Part shown: positions 39,767 to 50,950 of the stretch, in pieces | Layout of the letters: every line of letters starts with the position of its first letter | Numbering within the stretch: the stretch's first letter is position 1 | Origin: Sipunculus nudus | Lineage: Eukaryota > Annelida > Sipuncula > Golfingiida > Sipunculidae | Direction of reading: 5' to 3' | NCBI GenBank assembly: GCA_026874595.1 | Contig: CM049317.1 | Location: 47,020,401-47,084,400 of the forward strand | Length of the DNA stretch: 64,000 nucleotides | Notes under the pieces: generated by a model | Databases searched by the model: none | Told to the model about the DNA's origin: nothing | The model's input: only the letters and a program-made list of their open reading frames with translations | Position numbers and translations under genes: made by a program

Positions 39767-41065
39767 AGCCCTCAGCCCTCAGGCTGATGGGCTATTGTGG
39801 TCACACAAGCTAGCTGTCTACCCGTCCGTCCGTCCGTCCGGACGGCCCGTTCGTCCGGCGTCCGTTAAGTTTTACCTTGTGAGCGGGAAATCTCTTAAAG
39901 GGTTCACCGAAGGAATTTTATTTCTTCGGTGAAGATGTATATCGACAAAATCTCGGTCAAGCTTCAAAATGGGTGACCTTGACCTAATTTTCTATGTTTT
40001 GAGCTGATTATAGAAAAAAACTAATTTCTAAAATAAGCTAATTTCTTGGGAACCATTGGGTGGATTTTTACAAAACTTACCATGGTCTGTACCTGTAGCA
40101 CAAGTTTCTAGGCGCCAACTACAATTTATGATTTTTAATGAATTTTTATTGGAACTTTTAAACGTTGGTCTTGTGAGCGGGATATCTCCAAATGTATACA
40201 ACACAGGAACTTTATTTCTTCAGTGCTGATGCATATTAACAAAACCTTGGTCAAGTTCAAAGATGGGTGACCTTGACCTACTTTTCAAGGTCACAGAGCT
40301 TAGAATAAAAAATCACAGGAGCTTATTTCTCAGGAAGCATTTGGTGGATTGTTATGAAACATGGTATGCTAATTATGACTGATTGAGCACTCCATATCTC
40401 AAGAAAAAGACCGCATGGACAACTTTTGTTCTTCAAAGTGTTAGAAAAGGATTTTGCAAGTAATCCCTACAGTGTTTATCATCATATAGATGTTATAAGA
40501 TTTTCAAGGACATTTCTATAATCATCTCTAGTTCAAGTTTATTACTTACTAGAGAGGTCTGTACAGATATAAATCCATTTGAGTACAGATGTTCTGCACT
40601 TGTTACTGTTACCAACTAAACACACTCCTGCAGACTGAGCACTGATATTCTATCTAGTAATGAATTTGTTATTGGCTTTTCAATGTTGGCTTTGTAAAGG
40701 GGATATCTCAAATTATTCAACACAGGATCTTCTTTCCGTCCGTCCTGATGTATATCAACAAAATCTTGATCAAATATGGCTGACCTTGACATACTTTTTC
40801 AGGTCACAGAGTTTAATATGATACAAAAAACCTTAGAAGCTTATTTCTCAGGAACCACTGGGGGTATTGTTATGAAACAGGGTATCAGGATATGCCTTGA
40901 TGATCTCTAATCTGCATGAGATATGTGTTACCACACTTGCAAAGGTACTACATACCCCAGTTAATATTTATAACTGAGACATGTAGAGATAAACATCCAT
41001 GTGAGGACAAATATTTCATACTTGGTACTGTTAACATCTATAAACACTTATTTTGGCTGAGGGCT
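39767..41065 (-). repeat. Tandem-unit element with hairpin end (reverse orientation)
   Basis: The left edge AGCCCTCAGCC (39767-39777) forms a hairpin with GGCTGATGGGCT (39782-39793), then ATTGTGGTCACAC and CGTCCGTCCGTCCG. On the minus strand this reads GACGGACGG tract, GTGTGACCACAATAGCCC, hairpin, GGGCTAAAG, which is the tail plan of 708-775. The body has three diverged units beginning near 39876, 40170 and 40690: (C)TTGTGAGCGGGATATCTC, ATGCATATTAACAAAACCTT, GGGTGACCTTGACCTA, TTATTTCTCAGGAA. GGCTGAGGGCT (41055-41065) at the far end is an exact 11-bp inverted match to the left edge. No protein is encoded. Confidence 0.8.
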
Positions 41066-41882
41066 TTTGTCAGCTTCTGCTGATATTTAGTTTTTTTTTT
41101 CAGCGCTACAACTGGCTGTGAATATTGGCAAGGAATAGAGAGATATTTAAAAAAATGCACAAATATATCATAGTTAAAATAAATGTATCTGATCCAATTA
41201 ATATCTGTTTTCTTTTTTGACCAGTCCTGTACGTAGGTCTGTTTTACAAAGTGAATGTTATTAACTGTGTATTTGAGTTTGCCATCTTTAAAGATGCATG
41301 GCGTTTCCATAAAACTTTGCTTTATTATCAGGAGAGATTTATGAAACTTTTATTTTTTTCCTCATTTTACAGCTAGCTGTGTTACAATGGTCCTTGCCGT
41401 TCGAGTGTAAACAGTTGTAAATTTAGTCAATTCGTCCTTATTACAAAATATACTTTTATTGAAATCAACTTATATTAATTAACTGGTAGTAAGTTTACAG
41501 ACAAACAAACACATGGACAGACAATCACGGCTGACAACATAGCCCTCGTCCACGGCGGAAGTAAAGATCCAAAGGAACCAAGGTATCCTGGATGGTGTTT
41601 GACTCGGACACTGAAGCCAACAAATCTGGGCAATTATGTAGGATCAGCGAGGTAATACTAATCTACGACATCCACGGAACCTGAAACATGACAGTTAATA
41701 ACACTGGCTCATCATCAATAATGAAGTAGGTTGATTGGACTAGGATTAATTAATTTTGACTATGATACTGTTTTTACGGCGGGAAAGCTAACAGCGGTTG
41801 ATTAAAACATGATTCATGGCGTTCTGGCGACCAAAGACTCATCTGGCCTATTTGGTGTGTTTCATATTCACCTGTTACTCAA
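41066..41882. other. Unassigned stretch
   Basis: Nothing recognised. It starts with a T run and includes the minus ORF 41038-41310, which overlaps the preceding element. Confidence 0.45.
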
Positions 41883-42203
41883 CGTTAAATTCCATCCCTG
41901 AACAATATTTGTAACAAGAATCGTTGATATAGGACTAGTTAAATTCCATCCCTAAACAAAATTTAGTAACAAGAATAAGTGATATAGGGCTCGTTAAATT
42001 CCATTCTATCCCTGAACAATATGTGTAACAAGAATCAATGATATATAACTCATTAAATCCAACCCTGAGAAATATGTGTAACAAGAATCAGTGATATAGG
42101 ACTCGTTAAATCCGACCCTGAGAAATATGTGTAACAAGAATCAGTGATATAGGACTCGTTAAGTCAGACCCTGAACAATATGTGTAACAAGAATCAGTGA
42201 TAT
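41883..42203 (+). repeat. About 53-bp minisatellite, 6 copies
   Basis: GTAACAAGAAT recurs at 41911, 41966, 42025, 42078, 42131 and 42183. The unit reads GTAACAAGAATCAGTGATAT, AGGACTCGTTAAATCC, CCCTGAACAATATGT. The spacing tightens from 55-59 to 52-53 bp left to right, so the right-hand units are the more homogeneous. Confidence 0.95.
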
Positions 42204-42560
42204 GGGACTCGAGTCCGGACTTGGACCGTGGCCGGACCTGAGCTTATTTTTTTCATGGACTCGGACTTTGACTTGGGCATATGTGGTGGTCGTTGACTCG
42301 GATATGGTGGTCGTGGACTCGGACTTGAACATGGTGGTCCTTGGCTAGGACTTTGACATGGTGATCTCGGACTCGAATTGGACATGGTGGTCGTGGACTC
42401 GAACTTGGACATGGTGGTCGTGGACTCGGACGTTGACATTGTGGTCGTGGACTCGTACTCGAACAGGGTGGTCCTGGACTAGGACTTGGACATGGTGGTC
42501 CTTGACTCGGACTTGGACATGGGGGTCTTGGACTCGGGCTTGTACTCGGCCTCGGAGGTC
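42204..42560 (+). repeat. 27-bp minisatellite, about 12 copies
   Basis: GTGGTC occurs at 42307, 42334, (42361), 42387, 42414, 42441, 42468 and 42495 with 26-27 bp spacing. The unit is GACATGGTGGTCGTGGACTC plus GRACTTG. Because 27 is a multiple of three, long frames stay open on both strands (TWTWWSWTR-type on plus, VHDHHVQVR-type on minus). The minus frame begins inside the neighbouring MITE, so coding is unlikely. The array starts at CTCGAGTCC, and CTCGAGTCC appears again just beyond it at about 42581. It abuts the 53-bp array. Confidence 0.93.
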
Positions 42561-42613
42561 AGACCCACGAAATCTCCATCTCGAGTCCAATAGAAGATAA
42601 ACTTTGTCACTAA

Positions 42614-42948
42614 GGCCAAAATAAAAAAAGGTATGGTTCTCAGGCACTTTTTTCAGAAATCAATGCGGGCGGGCGGTTTTTTTATTTTTAATTCTTTGGT
42701 ATGTTTCGATAAAAATGACAAATGATTAGGGAAAAGCATGATAAAAACAGATTTATTTTGCTAAACAAGTAAAAGCCCTACAAAAAAAAACGAAATTGTA
42801 TGATTTTATCTCCTTGAAAGAAATGTCTGAGCGGTTGCAGCACAAAATTGGTAAGTTTCTATTGAAAAACAAAATAAAAATTTTTGATGCGGGTGTTTAA
42901 AATTGATGCGGGCGGTGCCTGAGAACCATACCTTTTATTTTTTTGGCC
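42614..42948 (+). mobile_element. Harbinger-like MITE, copy 3 (best preserved)
   Basis: About 335 bp. The left end GGCCAAAATAAAAAAAGG runs into GGTATGGTTCTCAGGCAC; the right end GTGCCTGAGAACCATACC runs into TTTTATTTTTTTGGCC. The two ends are inverted repeats of about 33 bp, with the inner 20 bp perfect. The flanks are TAA (42611-42613) and TAA (42949-42951), an exact 3-bp duplication. It has about 40 bp not found in copies 1 and 2 (near 42827-42868, starting TCTGAGCGGTTGCAGC). It inserted directly beside the 27-bp minisatellite. Confidence 0.93.
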
Positions 42949-42951
42949 TAA

Positions 42952-43385
42952 AGGTCTGACTTTAAGACTGGAAAATATCCTACAAGACTAATATATGTAC
43001 TCTGTTGGCTATATTACAAAATAAAATTTGAAATAAACCATCGAACCGTATTGATATTTGTATAAATCCACGGACTTCTAACTATATTTGATTACCTAAC
43101 TTAAAAAAGACAAGCGCGCTGTTATACAAATATCCGTGTTTATCTCAAATCAATAAATTGTTATATTAAATAAAAATTATTGTTGGAGTCAAACTTGACC
43201 CAGTTTAAAAAATATTTAAATCATCTGATGTGTTTTCCCTCTATAAGGCTTTTATACCAATGTGAGAAAGGACATCTTGGGCCAAAGTAATTCAATGGTT
43301 TCACGCTAGGTTTTGTCCTATAAAGTTGACGTGATGCAGTTATTGAACCGGGACAAATATTTCTCTCATGTGTATAGCTGTGTTT
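42952..43385. other. Unassigned AT-rich stretch
   Basis: Nothing recognised. Confidence 0.5.
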
Positions 43386-43761
43386 ACAACAAAATTTGAT
43401 TATGATCTTGGCGGAGGGGGGGGGGAATGGTCTCCGACTCCTTTCCTGTTTTCTACCCACTGTAATACACTTATAAGTGGAAAGTGCTTCCACTATGCTC
43501 GATTTTGTCTTGATTTTAAAAAAATTACCTCATCTTAAGAGCAGGTCAACCACCCTTACAACCCCTTGTGTACACAACAAAATTTGATTATGATCTTGGC
43601 GGAGGGAGGGGGGATGGTCTCCGACTCCTTTCTTGTTTTCTACCACTGTAATACACTTATAAGTGGAAAGTGCTTCCACTATGCTCGATTTTGTTTTGAT
43701 TTAAAAAAAAATTACCTCATCTTAAGAGCAGGTCAACCACCCTTACAACCCCTGGCTTAAA
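43386..43761 (+). repeat. Recent 188-bp tandem duplication
   Basis: ACAACAAAATTTGATTATGA starts at 43386 and 43574. The two copies stay nearly identical through GTGGAAAGTGCTTCCACTAT and CTTAAGAGCAGGTCAACCAC, differing mainly in G-run length and a few bases. A diverged start of the same sequence (GTTTGATGAGGATCCTGGCG) lies at 46681-46725, so the unit belongs to a dispersed family. ORFs here (43221-43493 minus, 43566-43760 plus) match nothing. Confidence 0.93.
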
Positions 43762-43784
43762 CTCCCCTTGCTTTACACACCTTA

Positions 43785-45845
43785 AGGCATGTTCCTGTAA
43801 GGATAACTTCACACTTTTAGACATATTCACCTGAGGATAACTTCACACTTTTAGACATATTCACCTGAGGATAACTTTACACTTTTAGACATATTCCCCT
43901 GAGGATAACTTTACACTTTTAGACATATTCCCCTGAGGATAACTTTACACTTTTATACATATTCCCCTGAGGATAATTATAACTTTTACACATGATCCCC
44001 TGAGGATAACTTCACACTTTTAGACATATTCACTTGAGGATAACTTCACACTTTTAGACATATTCCCCTGAGGGTAATTATAAACTTTCAAACATATTTC
44101 CCGGATGATAATTACAAACTTTTAGACATATTTCCCTGAGGATAATTACACACTTTTAAACATATCCCCATTAAGGATAATTTCACACTTTTAGAAATAT
44201 TCTCCTGAGGATAATTACATACTTTTAAGCATATTCCCCTGAAGAAAACTATACACTTTTAGACATATTCCCCTGAGGATAACTTTACACTTTTATACAT
44301 ATTCCCCTGAGGATAATTATAACTTTTACACATGATCCCCTGAGGATAACTTCACACTTTTAGACATATTCTCCTTAGGATAGTTACACACTTTAAAACA
44401 TATTCCTTTAGTGATTATAACACACTTGTAAACATATTCCCTTGATGGTTATTACACACTTTTAAACATATTACCTGGATTACACATTTTTTAAATATAT
44501 TCCCCTTAGCATTATTACACACTTTCAGAAATATTCCCCTGATGAAAATTACACACTTTGAGACCTATACCCCTTGATGAAAATTACACACTTTCAGACA
44601 TATTCCCCTGATGATAATTACACACTTTTAGACCTATACCCCTGATGAAAATTACACACGTTTAGACATATTCCCCTGATGATAATTACACACTTGTAGA
44701 CATATACCCCTGATGAAAATTACACACTTTCAGACATATTCCCCTGATGATAAATACACACTTTTAGACCTATACCCCTGATGAAAATTACACACTTTTA
44801 GACCCATACCCCTTGATGACAATTACTCACTCTCAGACATATTCCCCTGATGATAATTACACACTTTTAGACCCATATTCCCCTGATGAAAATTACACAC
44901 GTTTAGACATATTCCCCTGATGATAATTACACACTTTTAGACATATACCCCTGATGAAAATTACACACTTTCAGACATATTCCCCTGATGATAATTACAC
45001 ACTTGTAGACATATACCCCTGATGAAAATTACACACTTTCAGACATATTCCCCTGATGATAATTTCACACTTTTAGACCTATACCCCTGATGAAAATTAC
45101 ACACTATCAGACCTATTCCCCTGATGATAATTACACACTTTTAGACCTATACCCCTGATGAAAATTTCACACTTTCAGACATATTCCCCTGATGATAATT
45201 GCACACTTTTAGACATATACCCCTGATGAAAAATACACACTTTCAGACATATTCCCCTGAAGATAATTACACACTTTTAGACCTTTACCCCTGATGAAAA
45301 TTACACACTTTCAGACATATTCCCCTGATGATAATTACACATTTTTTGACCTATATCCCTGATGAAAATTACACACAATCAGACATATTCCCCTGATGAT
45401 AATTACAAACTTTTAGACCTATACCCCTGATGAAAATTACACACTTTCAGACATATTCCCCTGATGAAAATTACACACTTTCAGACATATTCCCCTGATG
45501 AAAATTACACACTTTTAGACATATTCCCCTGATGATAATTACACACTTTGAGACATATTCTCCTGAGGATAATTAAACACTTTAAGACATATTCTCCTGA
45601 GGATAGTTACACACTTTTAGACATATTTCCTTGATGATTATTACACACTTTCAGACATATTCCCCTGAGGATTATTACACACTTTTAGACATATTCCCTT
45701 GATGATAATTAAACACTTCGAGACATATTCTCCTGAGGATAGTTACACACTTTTAGACATATTCCCTTGATGATTATTACACACTTTTACACTCATTCCC
45801 CTGAGGATAATTACACAGTCTTAAACTTATTCCCCTTATGATAAT
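43785..45845 (+). repeat. 34-bp satellite array, about 60 monomers, dimeric core
   Basis: The monomer is ATTACACACTTTTAGACATA then TTCCCCTGATGATA, 34 bp. The left part (to about 44560) has GAGGATAACTTTACAC monomers; 44560-45530 alternates a CAGACATATTCCCCTGATGATA type with a TAGACCTATACCCCTGATGAAA type as a 67-68 bp dimer; the right part returns to monomers. A block of more than 100 bp starting AGACATATTCCCCTGAGGAT is repeated exactly at 43921 and 44261, a 340-bp (10-monomer) jump. Confidence 0.97.
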
Positions 45846-46067
45846 GTGGATATTGTTTGCTAATGTATCAGGTGTGAAAAATATTTTGGTTGGCCCGCTA
45901 TCAGCCTTGGGCAATTTATGCAAATTAGCATAAAACAAAATGGCCGCCAAAATAATATGAAAATAGCAAAAATACCATAATTAACTTAACATTTGACATA
46001 GAGGGTTATCCAATACACGGATTTTGGGGTATTATAACCCAGGGAATTTATTTCTAGTATTATTGTA
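45846..46067 (+). repeat. 222-bp dispersed element, forward copy
   Basis: From GTGGATATTGTTTGC to CTAGTATTATTGTA. This is the reverse complement, with divergence, of 49668-49889 over the full length (shared words include TTGGTTGGCCCGCT, AAATGGCCGCCAAAATAAT/ATTATTTTGGCGGTCATTTT and GACATAGAG/CTCTATGTC). The two copies have the same length and edges. The left edge abuts the 34-bp satellite. Class unknown; no coding. Confidence 0.85.
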
Positions 46068-46733
46068 TCCATAATGACCACCTTTTACAACCAACGCATC
46101 CCTCCAGCCCGTCTTTGAATATTTTCCGTTATAGGAACTTTAATACAGACGTGATTACTCGTATAAAAAGAATACTTAATTTTGTTTTTTATTTGTAAGG
46201 TGTATTATTAAGGGTCTACATACGAACGGATAATGCTGTCACCTATAGAATTGAGTGGTGTCCCAAAAACATTTACATAATTATGATTATAGACGGGTCG
46301 AAAGCATTACAAACAGCTCAGTCAAACTTAAAATCACCCATCCCTTTTCTCCAGGACCTTTCTCGCAGTCTTTACATATGTTGTCAAAGGTAAATTTAAC
46401 TGTGGACCTGCATGAGTGGCCGCTAACATTCACAGACTCAGGTCATTTATATATTATTATGTTTTGTTTCCATAGTTGGTTATATTTAGCATCTTCAGTT
46501 CAAATTTTAAGTAAGTTGGCACACGCGGAAAAATCAGTTAAATGTTGACGAAATCATGACCACAATTGTGAGATTTCCCTATTCCACCTGAGTCCATGGT
46601 TATTTTGGCCTTTGTTGTAAAACTGACCTGTGGTCCAGCCAGACAGCTGGACACACATTTTCCCTGAAAATCACGGCACAGTTTGATGAGGATCCTGGCG
46701 GAAGTTGTGGTCTCTGACTACTAAAATGTAGCT
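46068..46733. other. Unassigned; fragment of the 188-bp repeat at 46678-46725
   Basis: The 97-codon ORF at 46255-46548 has no family motif. The last 50 bp match the start of the duplication at 43386. Confidence 0.4.
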
Positions 46734-46915
46734 GCACTCTAAGAAAAAAGGGTTCTTGATGGTTCTTTTAAAAACCCAAATATTTCTGGATAGAACCATG
46801 GTTCTTTCTGGAACTCTTTTCCCCGTGAATAGGTTCCAGATGGAACCTGGAGGTTTGTGCCACAACCATAACTCAAAATGAGGTTCTAGATGGAACCCGT
46901 GCTTTGACCGGATAC
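46734..46915. repeat. GGTTCT/AGAACC palindromic MITE-like element
   Basis: Begins CACTCTAAGAAAAAAGGGTT and is dense in GGTTCT/GGTTCC and their complements. It includes the perfect inverted repeat GGTTCCA-GA-TGGAACC (46832-46847) and ends GAGGTTCTAGATGGAACCC. Elements with this AAAAAGGGTTCT/AGAACC style are abundant in fish and occur in several invertebrates as non-autonomous DNA transposons. Class is not determined here. The minus ORF 46671-46865 is a by-product. Confidence 0.55.
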
Positions 46916-49667
46916 CCAGATGATTAGGACGCGCATGCGCTGCTTTATTTGAACAAATGAAGTCAACGATCGGGTTGTTTTTGTTGCTCGATATATTAGG
47001 AGATGAAACAGTATATGAGGTAAGACTGATGTTTATATATAATTTAATTTCATGTGAAGAACGGCGAAGTTCTATGTCTAGAAATTAACTTTCCAGTGAA
47101 TAAGTCTCTGTCTGCGAACGGATTTACGTTCAATTAATCTAAACCTGGACACAGTCCCTGATAAACATGCTTTTGCGTGCAATAATCTTTGCAGCAAAGT
47201 ATTATAAGTTTTTATAGTAACACAAGTCACGTAGAATTAGAAACAGTCCCAGCATTGTAAAGGAACAGTCACCAAAAGAGTGTAAATCGGCTTGAGAGAC
47301 CGAAACTGAACAAGCTGGAAGATTATACATGGAATACATTCATAACAACCTATAAACAATATTTACAAGTCTCTATCCTATGTCATTTCTTTAGATTGTA
47401 CGACGAATCATTTATTATACATAAGGTAAAAGAACACAAGCCTTGCTATTTAAAGGTTAGTCAATAAATGGTAGAAATTCAAGCGCATGCTCTGCTAAGA
47501 TCACTTTTATGATTAGCCGGTTTGAGTTGATAGGGTGTCTACCTGTTATGTGCTGTTTCAACCTCTTAACAGGCTATCATAGTATAGCTTTTGTAAAAGT
47601 ATAGCAGCACTTTGCCACTATATATACATCAAATATCTTATGGAGACACAAGCCCCCTTCAGTTAATAAAAATATGTCTGTCGGTCAGGTAGGAAAGTGG
47701 CGGCATGGCTCAGACGGCACCTGTGTTGAAGGGTGTCTCAGAATCTGCCACTATACTCTCAACCCGATCGAAACGTACATGCACTCTCCTATCCATGAAT
47801 TTGCTGTAGCATGTATTATTTTTAAGGACTTTCTGAGAAAAAAAAAGCTTTATGGGAAATTATTTCTGGACCAAATCAAGACCATATTTGATCTTAATTT
47901 CATTTATAAAACAGAGCATAATAGTTATTTAAGTATGAAATCCTAAATTTACACCGTAAAGTTCAATTCAGAATTGAAGATGCAAACAAAGAGGAAAACT
48001 GAAAAGAATATTTTTAAAGCCAAACCGTGTGTATTGACATTAGACTGTCCAACTGGCATATGAGTTTGACGTAAATATGAAAGTATATTTATATTCCTCT
48101 CCATATAGCAATAAGGAAAAATGTACATGGTGAAATTCAATAAATCTGTCTTCCCTTATGAATGCCACCCACAACCTAAGCTGTACAATGTAAATCGATT
48201 TTGTCAACCTTGATTAAAAATTGGAGTAAACTGATATTATTCAAAATCCTGAAATCAGTGTCGCCACCAACATTCAACGATTAGGTTGTACCGATATCTG
48301 CTGCAGTTTAAGGTCATAATTTCTTTATTTTAGGGGAAATGTCTATCAGCCCTCTTCGTGCTTTAATTTACCTGTTAAAAGCATTTATTTATATGAGCAA
48401 TTATTTATGATTGTTTGAGTCACAGGCGTTCATGGCAGATTATTTTGCTGTTTGCATAAGTAATTTATCAAACAAGTAATTTTTAGGGCAATTAAATCTC
48501 TTAATTGTCTCACAGAACAAAATAAGACTGCTTATTAATTACGGTAAGTGTTTCTATAGTATGCACCAGATTAATATTATACCATTAATTGCAATTAACC
48601 TAAAGCTTTGGGTTTTTTGTTTGCATTTATGTGAATACATCTATATTTGCCGATATACATTCATCGATTTTAGGTTCAAATGTTCGGAAAATAATTTTTT
48701 ATTTTACAATGATTCACAACACCAACAACATATTTCAGGGGGGGGGGGGGGTGATATAAAACTATTATAACCTATTGTCGTTATCATTATCATTTATATT
48801 AATATTAGTTTAGACGCTGAAGACAGCAGCTACTCCGGAGATCTTTGATAACAGAACTGATTTCTGAACAATCTATTCAATAAGATCACTTGTCATAATT
48901 TGCTATTGTCTAAATTTGAATGTTTCCCCGATGATACAATTTTCAAAACTGTTCCACTAAATCATTTGGTTCCTCTTCATTATAGTAAAAATTCTATACA
49001 GTATGAGTCTGTTCTGGTTTAGCAATTGATAAGTGGGAAAATAATTTCTCCTTGCACAAATAAGTCAACATATGTGATGCAAACTATAGTTCAAATCACA
49101 TAGTAGACGAATAATCCATGGTAATATGATGCTGTTGGCAATATGATGCTGATGGAAGCCTGCAGCCGTATACCTGAGACATATGTTAATAGACTTGACA
49201 TAATTATCATTTGCAAGCAAATATACAAATCGAACTTTCTGTAAAGGTGCCATTTTGAATTATTATGACTCAAATCATGCTAATTTACACCCCTCCCCCC
49301 CCCCATCCAACTAAAAAAAAATAGTTGTAAATATCGGCCCTTACCGTAACGCAAGGGTGACCATCGAAATCGTGAATAACGACAGTTTTACGCAAGTTTC
49401 GCTCTTCTTCTTATTATTATTAATACATAATGAACTATAAATAGGATATTATTCTTACTATGTATAACAGCTTTTTTTTCAGAACGTTTGGTGATCTGCG
49501 TCTTTACATCAGTGTTAATCAGTTCAATTTATAACCCTAGATCTGCAGACTACTTTGGAATACACGTACTAACCAAATCCAGTGTTCCGTTTATATTATA
49601 TTTATGAGTGACACATTGTTTTTCAAATGACTAAACAACAAGTTTAAAAATTGTGATCATTTTTTTC
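46916..49667. other. Unassigned AT-rich stretch
   Basis: No gene recognised. TGGCTCAGACGG at about 47706 looks like a tRNA A box but has no B box at the right distance. A 14-base G run lies at 48738-48751 and a 10-base C run near 49291. On the minus strand, CGTTACG-GTAAGG near 49340 is a good splice-donor match without an acceptor. Confidence 0.4.
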
Positions 49668-49889
49668 TACAACAGTACTAGAAATGAATCCTCTGGGCCA
49701 TAATACCCCAGAATCCATGTATTGGTTGACTCTCTATGTCAAAGATTAAGGTAATTATGGCATTTTTTGCTATTTTAGAATTATTTTGGCGGTCATTTTG
49801 TTTAATGCTAATTAGCAAAAATTCCCAAGGCTGACAGCGGGCCAACCAACATATTTTTCACAAGTGATATAAGGGCAAACATAATCCAC
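49668..49889 (-). repeat. 222-bp dispersed element, inverted copy
   Basis: Reverse-complement partner of 45846-46067, about 3.6 kb away, running from TACAACAGTACTA to ATAATCCAC. The pair could form a cruciform or a long stem in a transcript, but equal lengths and flush edges fit two insertions of one element better. The minus ORF 49812-49994 lies within and across it. Confidence 0.85.
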
Positions 49890-50059
49890 AAAAAGAAAAA
49901 AATTAAGACCCGAAAACAAGGTTAGCTGCTGGACTACAGTGTTCAGCTTAATTAATAACACGGTAATTTTGGATAATGATGTTGCTATAGTCATGCGAGA
50001 CTCACGTATGTCAAACTTATGTCAGCATTATATCATTTGAACTAACGACAGTTCAAGGG
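49890..50059. other. Unassigned spacer
   Basis: Nothing recognised. Confidence 0.4.
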
Positions 50060-50562
50060 TACTGTAGTCGACTTTTTTTCGCGAGGGTTTTCAAAAATGC
50101 GCGATATTCATGAAAAGGGACATTATCGCGAAAATTGAAACATCGTGATTAACATGCTCCAACTACTCAGGTAAAAATTAATTTATACTACAACCTTGAA
50201 GACACCCTTTTAACATTTTCTATGCTTATAGGTTTGCGAGGCAACGTTTTGGCAACATTTATAATAGCAGATCTTTTACATTAAGCGAATTATGGTCAAG
50301 TATTGATATTATGATTAATATAAGATATTTTACATTGTCTGCCTATTAATAATGAACCATCATTTCTATACCGGTGTGATGTTTCCTGGGTCCTTCTCAA
50401 ATTGTACAGATTTTTTTTTGGCGAATATATTAAATATTTCATGCAATAAAGAGCATATTCTGTTTATTATATGGAGAGATTGCGAAAATCTAACCCTCTC
50501 AAAACACTAAAAAAGCGGAAATCGCGAGTTTTAACCTCGCAAATACGAAGCAAACCACAGTA
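50060..50562. mobile_element. Mariner/Tc1-type MITE with CGCGA-rich inverted ends
   Basis: The left end TACTGTAGTCGAC, then TTCGCGAGGGTTTT and GCGCGATATT, mirrors the right end AATCGCGAGTTTT, AACCTCGCAAAT and CAAACCACAGTA read in reverse complement. Edges at TA dinucleotides fit a TA target duplication. The 500-bp interior is AT-rich and non-coding. The left-end words recur, decayed, near 1955-2000. The family style (TACTGT/TACAGT plus TTCGCGAGGGTTTT) is widespread in marine invertebrates. Confidence 0.72.
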
Positions 50563-50800
50563 TATGGGAGTCACACACTTAACCTACTAAATAATACAAA
50601 GGTGTTTCATGGAACCTAATAGTGTTTTTTCAGTTCCTGATGAAATCCAAGAAGTAACAACTGTACCTATTCACATTTTTAAAGTTTACACTCTACCTTG
50701 CCGCAATAACAAGACGTATAGCTTGCAGTAAGGACCAGTTGATATTCAAAATCATATGCACCAACACATCGAGAGTCTGACACAAACAGCGTGAACTCAC

Positions 50801-50859
50801 CCTATTTGGGATAACCGCGGGCCCTTTTCTTGCCCTTGTTGTTTGACATCCTGCACATC
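50801..50859 (-). CDS. Possible 59-nt internal exon
   Basis: On the minus strand, ACACTTCTTTTCAG is a strong acceptor ending at 50860, and GG-GTGAGT is a full-consensus donor starting at 50800. Between them lies a 59-nt segment that is GC-richer than its surroundings and open in at least two frames. If it follows the candidate exon at 51272-51309 in phase 0, it would add DVQDVKQQGQEKGPRLSQIG and end in phase 2. I recognise no family. Short matches to splice consensus occur by chance, so this needs RNA evidence. Confidence 0.25.
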
Positions 50860-50950
50860 CTGAAAAGAAGTGTAATTTAAAAGCGATAGCCATTGGTGGT
50901 GTCAAACAGTCAATCAAAGCAATATACAACAGTTATTAAAAGACTCCAGT

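Noticed and set aside
42345-42647. 100-codon minus ORF with a 9-residue repeat
   Set aside because: Starts inside the MITE terminal repeat and is open only because the minisatellite period is 27.
46255-46548. 97-codon ORF as a gene
   Set aside because: No family resemblance, no splice or regulatory support, and AT-rich composition like its surroundings.
47698-47775. tRNA-like A box TGGCTCAGACGG
   Set aside because: No GGTTCGANTCC-type B box at the right distance and no acceptor stem.
49339-49400. Third candidate exon on the minus strand ending CGTTACG-GTAAGG
   Set aside because: Good donor but the upstream side is purine-rich with no usable acceptor.
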